64,000 nt of DNA from Dichotomocladium elegans (taxonomy: Eukaryota; Mucoromycota; Mucoromycetes; Mucorales; Lichtheimiaceae): assembly GCA_025716815.1 (NCBI GenBank), contig JAIXMN010000028.1:62001-126000 (forward strand), read 5' to 3'. Positions 34,921 to 46,480 of the stretch are shown here, piece by piece. The notes below the pieces were generated by a model that worked only from the letters and a program-made list of their open reading frames with translations, made no database searches and had not been told where the DNA came from. Within the stretch, counting starts at the first letter, position 1, and each line of letters starts with the position of its first letter. The translations under genes and the position numbers were made by a program.

Positions 34921-35907
34921 TCATAACTGAAGACGGAGGGCACGGAGCTGTCGCTGGTCTTCGGACGAAGGGACACGATCTAGGGCGATTTCTTGGATGG
35001 CAAGCGGTGGAGAGCGCTGATCAAAGCTGGAAGGGGGACCCAATGGCATCTGACAATGAAGCTCAGACGAGACAGGAAAAGGTTGATGGGAGCGATACGG
35101 CTGCTGATGCTGATATTGATGATGTTGCTGTTGCTGTTGCTCTTGTTGTTGCTGTTGTTGTTGTTGCCGCTGCTGCTGCTGCTGCGATGGCGAAACAAAT
35201 GGTAGCGGGTAATAGCCGTCGTGATGTTGATGTTGATATGATGGAGGAGCCTCGAGAAGCATATCCTCATCGGATGAGATGGGTGAAGAGCTCAGTGAGG
35301 GCGGAGGTGACGGCGGATTGCTGAGTCGACTGTTCAAGGGTGAAGATGAGCCCAAGGATGCCTGGCGCATATTGTGAATGGTGGCCGAGTGCCCTCCACT
35401 TGTGTCGAGGGGATTGAGCTCGGGATAGAGACCTTTTGGGACGACAATCTGGCTAAAGGCTGAGTCTGTAGAGGGCTGCTTGAGGCGGCCGTTTAGAACA
35501 TCGGATTTGGTGTAATAGGAAATAAGATGCAATTTTTGGTTTGCGGCTGTGCAGATGGAAAAACTTTGTTTGATTAGGCCGTCCTGCTTATAGGAGCAAG
35601 GTGCCACTGCTGCGGTGGCCGCTGAAGAGGGTGTGGCCGATGGTCGGCGAGGCCGTCGCTTCGTGTCAAGTTCCCGGTATGTCAGAAAGCTACCTAGAAC
35701 TCGGCTTGGTGACCAGGTACGACCATCTGTCCAGCGACGCATTCCGGCCTCACGCTCATCCCAAGCGAAGACCGAACCAGACCGGATGTGAATCCGCTCT
35801 TTTGTCGACAGCCGACGTTGCACACGGTTCAAATGCCCTCTCCGGCAGGCCTCGAAGATGATCAGGGCATCCTGAGGGGTCTTGATGTAGCCGATATAAG
35901 TCTCCAT
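34921..35907 (-). CDS. Gti1/Pac2 (WOPR) family transcription factor
   Basis: A single exon encodes 328 residues. The WOPR DNA-binding domain is divided as in the family. WOPRa is about 1-80 (ETYIGYIKTPQDALIIFEACRRG, RRLSTKERIHIRSGSVFAWDE, MRRWTDGRTWSPSRV, GSFLTYREL). WOPRb is about 108-165 (DGLIKQSFSI, HLISYYT, LYPELNP). Members include Wor1, Ryp1, Gti1 and Pac2, which act as switches for morphology, conidiation or virulence. The C-terminal half is low complexity with a glutamine-rich tract (about 235-275, encoded at 35112-35190) suited to transcriptional activation. A TATA-like site is at 36004-36011. The upstream region is unusually long. Confidence 0.93.
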   Translation of the reverse strand: METYIGYIKTPQDALIIFEACRRGHLNRVQRRLSTKERIHIRSGSVFAWDEREAGMRRWTDGRTWSPSRVLGSFLTYRELDTKRRPRRPSATPSSAATAAVAPCSYKQDGLIKQSFSICTAANQKLHLISYYTKSDVLNGRLKQPSTDSAFSQIVVPKGLYPELNPLDTSGGHSATIHNMRQASLGSSSPLNSRLSNPPSPPPSLSSSPISSDEDMLLEAPPSYQHQHHDGYYPLPFVSPSQQQQQRQQQQQQQQEQQQQQHHQYQHQQPYRSHQPFPVSSELHCQMPLGPPSSFDQRSPPLAIQEIALDRVPSSEDQRQLRALRLQL

Positions 35908-38900
35908 GTCCGCTATATGAGAAGAGTAGGTGAAGCAAAGAAGACAGAAAGTTTAAAGAAATATGGAAGGAAAGAAGAAAGAAGAAAGGATGATGAAAGC
36001 TTCTATTTATATAAGAAATTTGAGCCCATTTTACTTTGTTATATATATATCAACGTTTGGAAGGACAGCGTTATGCATACAGATGCGCATTCTTGGCAGC
36101 CTTCTCGTTTTGGGGGGAGTGACACTAACTTTGGAAAAACTATGATTTCTGACCTTCAGCAGAGTCGAGACCTTATTCCGCAATGGCTTTCCCTTTATCT
36201 TTGCTGATTTTCTTTTTATTCGTTTACCCATTACGGGGCATTGATTCGTCGTTGAGTGAAGTTCGCATTGCCATTGCAATTCACAAAATACCGTATAAAT
36301 ATTTAATGGTTCTTGCTAATGGCACCCCCTCCCCGTGCGCATTAAAGCCGTTTTGGGGGGGAGGCGGAGAGTGGACAGACAGAGAGAGAAAGAGGGGAAG
36401 ATGGGTATCTGCTAAACTGTAATCGTAACAGATTACCAAACTCCCGGAAATGGCGGGAAACAACGCCCTGTGAAAACACAGCCATGTCTAGACTATACAC
36501 ACCGGCTGACCATAGAAGAATAAAAGTGTTAGCGTCTCGCTTAAAGGATGTATCAATAAGACAAAAAAAAAAGAATCAGGAACCATCATTCTTTACAGTT
36601 GGTTCCGGCGGTTACTAGCTTTTGCTCGTATGGAATGGAGCCCCTGCCAAATTGTTGAGCCGTGGCTAGCTTTCGAACCTCCTTGTTGATACGACAGATC
36701 AAAATGCACATGCAGAGTAGACAGGGTGACATTCGGGCGTTTAATAGCATTTAGCATTCTTAATTGTCACTGACCTTCTAAAAGATGATCGTTACCAACC
36801 AGCCCCCTGGCTGCCACTGCTTCCTAATGCTCCATCCCTCCGCATCGTCGTCGCAGATGCCGGTCGGAAAAATAACGCGACAGGTGGATATCATTTAAAC
36901 ATACTATGCATTGCTTTGGTCCTTTAGTAAATAAAACACTTTTACTTTGAAATTCTTATTTAGTATTCCATTAGATCCTCTGCATTGCCGATGACTTGAT
37001 TCTTCTTTAACTCAGTAGACGTATGTTGATGAACGCCAAAAACGTCTTGCAGTTGAAGGAATGAATACGGTGCAATTTTGTTTTCTTTTTTGGGGGGGAA
37101 GAGACGAAGAGAGAAGATGGGGGGAGGGTTGAGGTTGAAAGGGGAGTGGACCTACTCAAAACTCTAAAAGACTCGATCATACCAGAGTTAAAGTTCTGTG
37201 TTGCAAAAGAAACGGTCTTTTTACCTTCTCTGTCCTCTGTGACCTCTCTTGCCCTTGCCGTTTTGTACATGATCATCGTTACTGTACTCCTTAAGGGTGG
37301 CGTCTCTAAACCCCTTTCTAAGCGATCATTTGCATCGGATGCATGCCTGGTCTCGTAGCTACCTATCTGAATATTCATTTCTAATATCCAGAGCCATCCG
37401 TACTCTCTCCAGGAATACATATATATATATATATATATTCATCTCTCTCCTTTTGCAAACTTGCCTTTGTCACTGCATACGGCCGGCGCAGAATTGAAAA
37501 TTTTTGTTGATGCGGAAACGTATTCCATACACCGCAAGACGTTTCAGAAACGGGGAACCTTCTATGAATGGATGCATAAGGGTATTTTCCTTGGTTTACT
37601 ATTTACGCTTTAATTAAAAGGGATTGACCAAAGAAGAAAGGGAGAAGCATTCCTCGTGTACCTATCTGGTACTTCTTTGGTACGAAAAATTATTATTTTT
37701 CTCGTTCTGTCTCTGCTCTCTCTACCAATTTTTTTTTTTTTTTTTTGGTTTTCCCTCTTCGCATATAAGTATAAGCCGGCACCGCGGTTACCATGTACTT
37801 TTGTCGGGTTATTACACCCGAAGCCGAGTTATGACAATTACATCACCAAGTACGACGTTACACAATGTAAATGGAAAGCATCACAGTTCTCGAACATCTA
37901 TTTTCATAGAAGCAAACCTTTTACTTCCAGGATAAGCTCTTTTCAAATGGTTGCTATTTCGGGGCTCATCTACCCTATCCGCGCTAAACCGACCAAGCTG
38001 GAGCAATGGTGTAGTAGGTCTACCCTCCTCGCTCTCCTCTTCTATACACACATACAAACCCCCACATCGTCTTACATATTTTATGCACGTATAATCGCCG
38101 ACGTCAATAGCACATAGGGATTCCATAACGGGTTGGAATTTGATAGAAACCCAGCGGCGCAGGGTCATTGTTCTTTGAACTTCTGCCACGGATCTATTGC
38201 TTCGATTATCTTCGAAAATCCAGATTGTGTCGTCTATAACAACTTGGATTGCCCTACCTGTGCGCTGTTGAATACATAATTTTGTCATCCCTTCGGATCT
38301 TCCTATCGAACCTCAACGCGATCCTGCAATTAAAGTTGCAGTCAAATTCTGCGAACTTTTGCATTCTTTTTTCTTTCATTTTGTCATTCTTTGATCATTG
38401 TATGAGCAAGTCCTATATGTTTCAGAATATGGGACCCATGAAAATCACACTTGTCCTCTCCTCTAACCCCCCTCCTATTCATTGCATAAACGTAGTCTTT
38501 CAAAATGCTATTTGAACAGGACGTATATCTGCACGCTCCAGTACTAAGTAAATAACAAAGATAAATGGTGAAACATCGCATGATTGTTAAGGAGTTTGTT
38601 AGCGTACAGTTGAGTAGGAAACTCACTAATGTATGTGCTAAACAGGTATGAAAATTATCAGACCTTGGAGTTGCTTGGATAAACTCTCATAGCTGTCATG
38701 GATGAGTTGCATGCATCTTGTTTTATACTAGCTTTTCTGCAGAACTGGAAGCGGGCCCCAGGAGTAGATCGCGCAGATTGTATAGCCGTTCATCTCATAT
38801 TTCTGCTGCTGCAAAGATCCTGCTACGTTTCTGTTAACATCTCTAATTCTTTATCCTTACCCTCGAGAAATCCGTGTTATGTCCACGGTCTAGATATCTA

Positions 38901-39175
38901 TGTACCTGAATAAAAGACGGATGAATTGACTACTTATCATGTATTTGTCTGTATAAGCCTCGTTAGTGGTCAACGAGTCTTGTGTCTAATAAAACATTTT
39001 GAACGATAGCAAGTGTATGTGTGTGTACTTTTTTCTTAGCGGCGTATGCAAATATTACTAGTGGCACGATCTAGCCGTCGTGTTCTTCCCATATTATAAC
39101 AAGCAACATTTACAGGGTGAACGTTTCCAGTGTGACACGAATAAAAGCTAGCATCTCGGGAGCCTGACGTTTAAA

Positions 39176-39252
<77 letters not shown>

Positions 39253-42001
39253 GATGCATGCTGCTAAGAATATCAACTTCAGCTAATCAGTAAACGTGCA
39301 TAAGGCGCGACCCGGTGATCAGGCTGGCTCTTCTCGATTAGGAGACTTGTTATGCAATAAAACAGGGTAATATGTATCGTGGCGTTCGCAGTAAGTCTGA
39401 TATCCACCAATAAAAAAGCTGGAAATAAGCTCGTCTTCTGGAGCGCCATCCCTACAGCAGAGTATAGAATATTGCATGTATATTAAAATTACGTTTCTAT
39501 CTAGAAGCGTTGAAAAAGTTCCCGTTCTTAGTGAGAACGCGTGCCCCATTGCTTGTACAAAGTATGTAAATAACGAGCACCGCATTACGACTAGAGAATT
39601 CGTTTCTTGACTGAATGCACAGGCGAATACCAATAGGATACCACAACTTCGCGTAGGTAATGGAAGGGTTTCTATTGTATATGTATACATGGTACCGGTG
39701 CACTATGTGGACGTAGGGTCCACCTGTGTTACGCATCTATGTGCAAGCGATCACCTCCCTATCTCCAACCAAAGCGTCTGGATTCCTCATCTATTTGAAG
39801 CCATCCTTTTTGAAGAATGCACACCAGTTACTCGAAAAGACTCGCCGAAGTCGGTCCTCATCGGCACAAGAGCTTAAAATGGTTTCATTGAAATAAATTA
39901 GAGCTGCAGCTAGGAGCGCGCGTACACATACGCATCTATAGGCCAACGTGTGCTGGGTTATAGAACGATCCTTCCTTTAATCTTCATTCACCCCCCCTCT
40001 CTCTCACGCCTCCCAACCGATATGCACATATGCACATAACAACAACAAAACGACATCTCGTGAAGGAGGAGGAAACTAGAAAAAAGCAAATGATATGTAT
40101 CAACGGAATATAAAGACCAGTGCAACAGAAGAAGAGATCAATGTCGAATAGAGGCTTAAAGATACGAGGGACAGGGCCAATGTATCCATGGATAAATTCA
40201 TTAATAGGAGCTATTTCTATCCTTCATCTTCCCCTCCCCCTTGATTATCGGCGTGGAGGGCCCCAATACGATGACTTGTTTACAGATTCCGTATAGCTGA
40301 AAAAAAGCAAGTACCTTATACATAGGGTTTCTTTTTAAACTTAGAAGACTACATACCATAAAAGGCTTTTTCGGAATAATTTGGTAAAAATGGCTTTACT
40401 CAGTCCCCCGCCTCCCCCAAAATCCCCCACATACGCACGGCATGCGCGTAAATGTTCACGGGGGGGTAGAAAGGGCTGTGTGTGTGTGTGTGTATCTGGC
40501 GGAGACGTTGGTTTGGTGTTGAAATGATTTCCACGCCGGCCGTGCAGGGCAACTTTTGGAAAGCGTTTGATTAAAATCGCCCCCCTCCCCTCCCCACCCC
40601 ACAAATGGATAGACGTAAAGGAGTTGATTGACATTCAACATGTGCTTACAACATGCCATTGTCGTCCTTCATAACCTTAATTTTACGAGTTAACTAGCTG
40701 TCTGTTGTATTCACAGGAAAGCTTGGATATTGCGGGGGGTGAGGGTCTTTCTTGGCATCAGATTTCAAAACAAGTAGACGATATGGATTCCTTATCTCTA
40801 TTTTCCGATGGAAATCGTTGGTACCGGTGGTGAGATTTTTGGGAGCGAGGGTTAGGGGATTGAATCATGGACTCAAGCGCACTACTTGCTTTTAAAACGT
40901 ACATGCACGTACGCTTTTAACTACCCTAGAAAATGGACATCTAAACACGGCCATCCCATCTCCTTTATGATGAAGCTTAAGGTTTGGGTCTTGTTCGGTT
41001 GGGTTATTTGCATCATTGGCATTTTTACATCCACACACTTCCCGGGGTGGGTGGGTGGGAGATCAAAGGAGAAGGGAGATTGGACAGCACATTAAACGAC
41101 ATGTTCGTACTTATGATTACGAACAAAGGTCTCCATGATGAATAGACGTTCTTCACAGTAATTTGCGACACAACCCGTGTGATTTGGTCAAACGGCAGAA
41201 GGAGGAGCATGAAACGCCTGACTGCGAATGGGGGATATCCTTACCCACTCTTTCAAAAGTGTTTCCTTGGCCGATAATCTGTCGGTCTTTTTTCTTGGGG
41301 GGAGTTGATGCGGGTGATGTTACATTATCGCCATCTTGTAATGACCCGGTCCTTTCTCCATAGCCGATGACACGTTTCCAAGCCCACCAACCCCCCGGGG
41401 GGGAATGCTCGCCACTCGTTTTTTGACATTGGGCATTTTGAGATTGTTTGGTGATGGTTGGGATGGGTTTGGGAGAACATTCCAAAGCAAACGGTGTTGC
41501 CTGCAATCGCGCAGTCTTTTACGTTTGCCCGGACCTGGGTGTTTATACCCATACTTGAGACACAAGTGGAAAAATTGCCATTGTCAGACAAAAGGCCGTT
41601 TTTTCTTTTCAAAAAGTCAGACTGACTCGCAAATCGGACCAATTGTACGCCAAAATTCAGCCCCAAGTAAATTATACCGGACAATAACATGTCCGTCTAC
41701 GCCCCACTCGGTGGGCTGGAGGGGAGACGATGAACACTAGTTCATGTAAGCGACCGAAAAGAGAGAGATAAGAGACGGATAAAGCTTGTGTGGGTAACAT
41801 CATAAACTTTGCACGCCATCGTTGCTAAATCAAACCACGTTTTTGACTTGTAACACATTTCTGTTTTAGGAGTTAGCAAGGCATTTTTACTTCCAGCCTT
41901 AAAAAAAAAGTATCATTTAATAGACGAGGTATACAACAGTTGTTTAGGTGGGAGAGAATGTGTATATATAAAGAGTTTGGTCGCCTTCTATGCGTTCGCG
42001 C
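35908..42001. other. About 6 kb without a supportable gene
   Basis: No spliced or unspliced frame could be supported. The longest frames (37420-37007 and 38288-37881, both -, about 136 codons) have no motif and no splice partners. The region holds an AT repeat at 37421-37438, a (CA)n run at 39179-39252, several mononucleotide G or C runs and scattered TATA-like sites. Its 5' part must contain the promoter and leader of the WOPR gene. A non-coding RNA cannot be judged from sequence alone. Confidence 0.5.
39179..39252. repeat. (CA)n microsatellite
   Basis: This is a 74-base CA run with a short CATA interruption near 39220-39233. Confidence 0.92.
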
Positions 42002-42253
42002 TTAAGCACCGGTGTCTGTCACGTCCGTGCCTTGACTATAAGTAGAACGGCCACCCATTGGATCAACAAACTCGCCGAGGTGATCAGGATGCTTCGCGGA
42101 ACGGATAGGATCGTGAAGGAACTTCTCTGTAGCCAAATCTGCAGGAGTAGCCTTTGGCGAGGATGGAGCAGACGGGCTTGTTTTGTTCGAGCTCTTTTCT
42201 GAGGCCTTCTCGGCTTCCTTGTTGTGTTTTGGGAAATGCAAATGGAAAGTCAT
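42002..42253 (-). CDS. Small conserved-motif protein, paralog 1
   Basis: A single exon encodes 83 residues. The N-terminus has a basic/hydrophobic start (MTFHLHFPK) and a Ser/Pro/Lys-rich linker. The C-terminal 40 residues match the gene 830 bases upstream almost motif for motif: KFLHDPIR, KHPDHLGEFVDPMGGRS and YSQGTD, ending DTGA. No signal peptide or membrane segment is present. I do not recognise a characterised family. A TATA box is present at 42307-42314, 54-61 bases before the ATG. Confidence 0.8.
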   Translation of the reverse strand: MTFHLHFPKHNKEAEKASEKSSNKTSPSAPSSPKATPADLATEKFLHDPIRSAKHPDHLGEFVDPMGGRSTYSQGTDVTDTGA

Positions 42254-43081
42254 GTTATGTGCTTTATGGTAAGTACAAAAACGCGGATGTTTATTTCAAA
42301 GCAGCGTATTTATACAACTTGGAGACGCTGAATGGATCAGGGTAACTGTTAAACTGTTACCCGGTAATCGGCTGCATAAGCGTCGGAATCTGGTTGCTAG
42401 GGGGAGGGGCCAATGGAGGCGCGAGTTGGGGGGGGAATCACACGATTCAACCTAACCCTAACACTTGTTGAATGAGGCAAATGACGTCTGTCTTTTCCAA
42501 GCAACTGGGCTTAGATCTCGTGTGTTTTCATCAACAGGCAATGAAGCGATTGCATTGATGAATTTGTTTATCACTAATGCTTGTATAGCAGCGGTTTCTA
42601 GCGCTCTTTACCATCGGATGTATGATCCGATGAGTGTGAGCGGAATGAATGAAACAATGAAACTGATTCAAACGTCTTTTGGCTCTTGTTGCAGCGCGGA
42701 GTAATAAAAAAGTTTGCAATCTCCTGACAATTTAATTCCCTTACGTCAAGAATTCGACGTCGGAGCGGGATAAATATTTAGGAGAGATTCAAAGACAGCC
42801 ATCGATAGAGCGTCTCAAATTGATACGCTTCAACAATAAAAATTTACTTCAGAAGGAGGAAATGAATTTATTATTGTAGAAAGTACGGGAGAGACAAGGG
42901 AGAATGCAGCGAAATAATAATATATATAGTATGAGGGATATGGTATACTTGATAATAATGATGATTCGCGAAAAAGAAGACGATGAGGAGAGCTTGGCGA
43001 AAGGAAAAGACAATAGCAGGTGACAATGATTACACGCAGTAATACGGGTGAGCAAGTGGTTGTACGGGCAACTGTTACGAC
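42254..43081. other. Intergenic between the two small paralogs
   Basis: It holds the promoter of paralog 1 and the 3'UTR of paralog 2. A 79-codon frame at 42465-42704 (+) has no supporting feature. Confidence 0.45.
42307..42314 (-). promoter_or_regulatory. TATA box of small paralog 1
   Basis: Minus-strand TATAAATA lies 54-61 bases upstream of the ATG at 42253. Confidence 0.55.
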
Positions 43082-43369
43082 TTATGCGCCTGTGTTGGTG
43101 ATATCAATGCCTTGAGAGTAATGACTCCGGGCACCCATGGGATCGACGAAAGAACCAACATAGTCAGGGTTCTTGTTATGGCGCATGGGGTCGTGAAGGT
43201 ACTTTTCGTTAGGCGAGGAAACCGTATAGATGGATTCGTGGTTCACGGAAGGTGCTCGAGATGCGGGTTGAGAGTTGTAAGGAGAAGAGTCATTCGAAGT
43301 GGGACTGGAGGCATCCTCATCCTTGGCAGTCTTGAAAAGGAACTTGGGGAATTTGAGTGTGAAGACCAT
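43082..43369 (-). CDS. Small conserved-motif protein, paralog 2
   Basis: A single exon encodes 95 residues. It starts MVFTLKFPKFLF, has a Ser/Asn/Pro-rich middle, and ends in the same block as paralog 1: EKYLHDPMR, KNPDYVGSFVDPMGARS and YSQGID, then NTGA. It lies head-to-tail with paralog 1, so a local duplication is likely. The strong conservation of only the C-terminal 40 residues points to a functional peptide or interaction motif. The function is unknown. Confidence 0.82.
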   Translation of the reverse strand: MVFTLKFPKFLFKTAKDEDASSPTSNDSSPYNSQPASRAPSVNHESIYTVSSPNEKYLHDPMRHNKNPDYVGSFVDPMGARSHYSQGIDITNTGA

Positions 43370-44778
43370 GGTTGTGAGAAAAAAAAGGCTTTTGATGAAT
43401 GTGATAGCTGGATTCCTCTTCTTTGATCTGTCCCTTTTATACCAAGAAACGTGTTAAATGGTTATCCGGTCAACCGGCGCTCTTATCGGATATGATGTTA
43501 GCCGGCAGTTCAGGGCACGTTTGGATCCGATCACAAATCTAAAATGGGACCATTCCATAGGTCCGTCACCCGTCTTCCAACCCTGAAAAGCGGCTAAGGG
43601 TTTATACCGTCCCAAAAAACAGGCATGGGATCACATCAGCACATTCCCAAAGATGGATTCACTCTCTCCTTTCCTTCCGTTCCTTGCCCGGACATCAGAC
43701 TTGTCCTTACGTGAGAGATTTCCTAGTCCCATTAGCTGAAGGTGTAAAAGGAGGATGAGTTCCAAGTAAATCGTGTTAGCTTTAAAGATTAGCCGATCCA
43801 AGGAGCATTTGTGTCACCACCCGGTTTTTTTTAGGTCAGAACCTCATATCCCAAAAAAAAGCTCGTGCGTGCGTGGTTTTGTTTATGACTTTCAGCAGGG
43901 CACGATTATTAATAGCAATCCATCTGCCCCCCTTCCGGACCAACTCGATACGGTGAGATAATAAGGAACAACGCTGTGGAAGCTGTCGTTCTTGGGCTAA
44001 AGTTGACCATAGCATTTGCGATGGTGATATGGTTTGCGATAATTCATAGGTGATCTGTTGATTTCAACCAGGCGCACCGGAATGATCCGCGTACGATTCA
44101 ACATCGTTCTGTCCGATCCTTCCTTTTTAGGATCAGTCATTACCAATCTGACCGTGTGGTAAGTTCTAGGCAGCGTGCCGCCTTTCTTTTCCTCGGGATG
44201 AAGCTAATCCAATGGGAACAAGGACATACTGAGTACCTGGTAAGCGCTGATAAAGTAGCATATTATTCGCCCAGCGGAACAATTTTCTTTTGTCGGTAGG
44301 CCCATATTAGTATTCTGCACTGGTAACGAATGCGGGCTGTAAAATTCGCTTGAGATAACCCAGGGTTGGGGGGGGGAGATTCATGCTGTGGAGACAATGC
44401 ATCTATAAAAAGCGGCCTTACATCTCATTAAGAGTCATGTCCTGGCTGTCGATTTTCCATTCCGACTTTTTTTTAGGATAGCGCACATTCCACCTTTCGG
44501 ATTCATACCCACAGCGGCTGCAAAGGCGCGCCTTTTAGATCATGCTGAGATGCTCTTGTTTGACCGCGTCACAACTTTTGAAGCGATGGGCTCTTGACAA
44601 CGTGGGCACATGTCAGATTGACAGTTTGTCTCCGCCCCCCCAGCCTCTCTCTCTCCCCTCACTTATGCATTTGCTGATGTGACTGCGGTGCATAAGATCT
44701 TTCCCTCCACTACCCCCGCGTTCCCCATACGAACCCTTTTTCAGAAAAAAAAACATTTTCCTTTCTTCTTCCTCCACT
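43370..44778. other. Intergenic, nothing recognised
   Basis: It holds the promoter of paralog 2 at the left and the pyrimidine-rich leader of MTD1 at the right (44635-44775). Short G and T runs occur. The antisense frame 45176-44613 that enters it is a shadow of MTD1. Confidence 0.45.
43435..43441 (-). promoter_or_regulatory. TATA box of small paralog 2
   Basis: Minus-strand TATAAAAGGG context lies about 66-72 bases upstream of the ATG at 43369. Confidence 0.6.
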
Positions 44779-46002
44779 ATGGCGACTCCTACCACTACCT
44801 CGTGTAAAACAGTCCTTGCTTCTAAAGTATCAGCCTCATTCAGGTAAAGCGTCGATGGAAAAGAGAAGAGCTGAAGATGTGATATGTTGCCGGGAACAAC
44901 TCGGGTTAAAAAACATCGCAACCTACGCGCACCGCCCTCTCTATCTTTTTCGCTTCCTCTCCACTTCAGAGAGCAGATCCACAAGGATATCAAGGAGCGC
45001 CAGATCCAACCCAAGCTCGTTGGTTTCCTTGCAAACGAAGATCCTGCTGCTAAGAAGTACGCTGAGTGGACCGCCAAAACATGTGCCGAAACAGGTGTCT
45101 TGTTTGAGCTCCGTAAGGTCGGGAAACAGGAGCTCGAGCAAAAGATTGATGAGGCCAACGACGACAAGGAAGTCAATGGTATTATGGTTTATTACCCAGT
45201 CTTTGGTGGAAAGCAGGTGAGATGGAGAGGGGAAGGAAAAGACAAGCGGAGTCTTTTTATTAATGATATTTCTGCAGGATTTGTATCTCCAAAGCTGCGT
45301 CGATCCGATGAAGGATGTTGAAGGTCTTTGCCACAAGTTTGTGTATAATGTCTACCACAACATTCGGTATCTCGACGAGTCCGAGACCATGAAGTGCATT
45401 ATACCCTGCACGCCTTTGGCTATTGTAAAGGTTTGTTGATTTTTATGCAAAAATAGATGCGATTGGGGTGGGATCGGAGACTGATGTTCATTCCCCACCC
45501 CCATCAGATCCTTGAATATATTGGGGTATACAACACCGTGCTACCCTATGGCAACCGTCTCTATGGCCGTACGATTACTGTTATTAATCGCAGTGAGATC
45601 GTCGGCCGTCCATTGGCTGCTATGCTTTCCAACGATGGAGCCAGGGTCTTCTCAGTTGATGTCAACGGTATTCAGCTCTTCACGCGTGGCACAGGCATCC
45701 GCTTAGCCGCGCACAAGATCGAAGACATTGATGCAAAGCTTGAGGATGTTGTGCCCCAGTCGGACGTGGTCATCACCGGTGTTCCGACGCCCAAATACAA
45801 GCTCCCTACGAACCTGCTCAAGGACGGAGTGATTGCCATCAACTTCTCATCATTTGCCAATTTTGAAGATGACGTCAAGTCACGCGCATCCATTTTCGTG
45901 CCTTCCGTCGGAAAGGTGACAGTCGCCATGCTCGAGCGCAATCTCCTGCGCCTGCACGATTATCAGCATAATCTCGTGGAAAAGTCAACCGAGAAGAAAT
46001 AG
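44779..46002 (+). CDS. MTD1: NAD-dependent methylenetetrahydrofolate dehydrogenase
   Basis: Four exons (44779-44843, 44970-45216, 45278-45430, 45508-46002) with introns of 126, 61 and 77 nt give 319 residues, matching the monofunctional fungal enzyme. It oxidises 5,10-methylene-THF to 5,10-methenyl-THF in the cytosol and feeds purine synthesis. Family features are LVGFLANEDPAAKKYAEWT in the folate-binding half, GIMVYYPVFGG, SCVDPMKDVEGLC, CIIPCTPLAIVK and the Rossmann segment TVINRSEIVGRPLAAML. ITGVPTPKYKLP and SVGKVTVAMLERNLLRL lie near the end. Absence of cyclohydrolase and synthetase domains separates it from trifunctional C1-THF synthase. Confidence 0.95.
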
Positions 46003-46480
46003 AACAAAACAAAAAAAACACATTAGCCTGCGTGGCACGCTTGCAATCGCATATAAGTATATGAATCATTCCTTTCCAACATGCACCATTCACCAAAGCA
46101 CACACCCTCGTTTTTTATTTTCGATCATATAAAGACACAAGTCAGCATTCTCTTAAAAAATCCCCACGGTTTTTTTTATCATATATCTTGCATCTTCAAT
46201 TGCTGGGAATGTGTTGCTGACAAAACAGAGGGGATATTACCAGATGAGGAAAACTGGCCATTTGGAACTATGGAGAACGTAGTTAGTAGCAGCACGCCAA
46301 GAGCCAGCAGAGGTTCAGGAAACGAATCTGGTGTTGGTTCGATAACGCGCATAGATTTTTTTGATTTGTTTGGGGGCGAACGCCTTTTATTGGCTGACGA
46401 TATTTTTGCTGCGAGCACCGCATTTTTTTCTTTGTTCTCCAACCCCACCCCTTTTTTTACGCAACTTTCCACTCTACACT
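46003..46480. other. Intergenic between MTD1 and gamma-tubulin
   Basis: It contains the MTD1 3'UTR and the gamma-tubulin promoter. T-rich runs around 46360-46460 lead to the start codon. No gene was found. Confidence 0.5.

Noticed and set aside
34993..35324. Leu-rich and Ala/Val-rich plus-strand frames
   Set aside because: They are the reverse of the glutamine-encoding CAG tract of the WOPR gene.
37881..38288. 135-codon minus-strand frame as a gene
   Set aside because: There is no motif, no splice context and no conserved pattern; chance length in a 6-kb gene-free stretch.
42445..42465. CCTAACCCTAAC resembling a telomere repeat
   Set aside because: Only about two units, inside ordinary intergenic sequence between single-copy genes.
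44613..45176. 187-codon minus-strand frame
   Set aside because: It is antisense to MTD1 exons 1-2 and has no family features.
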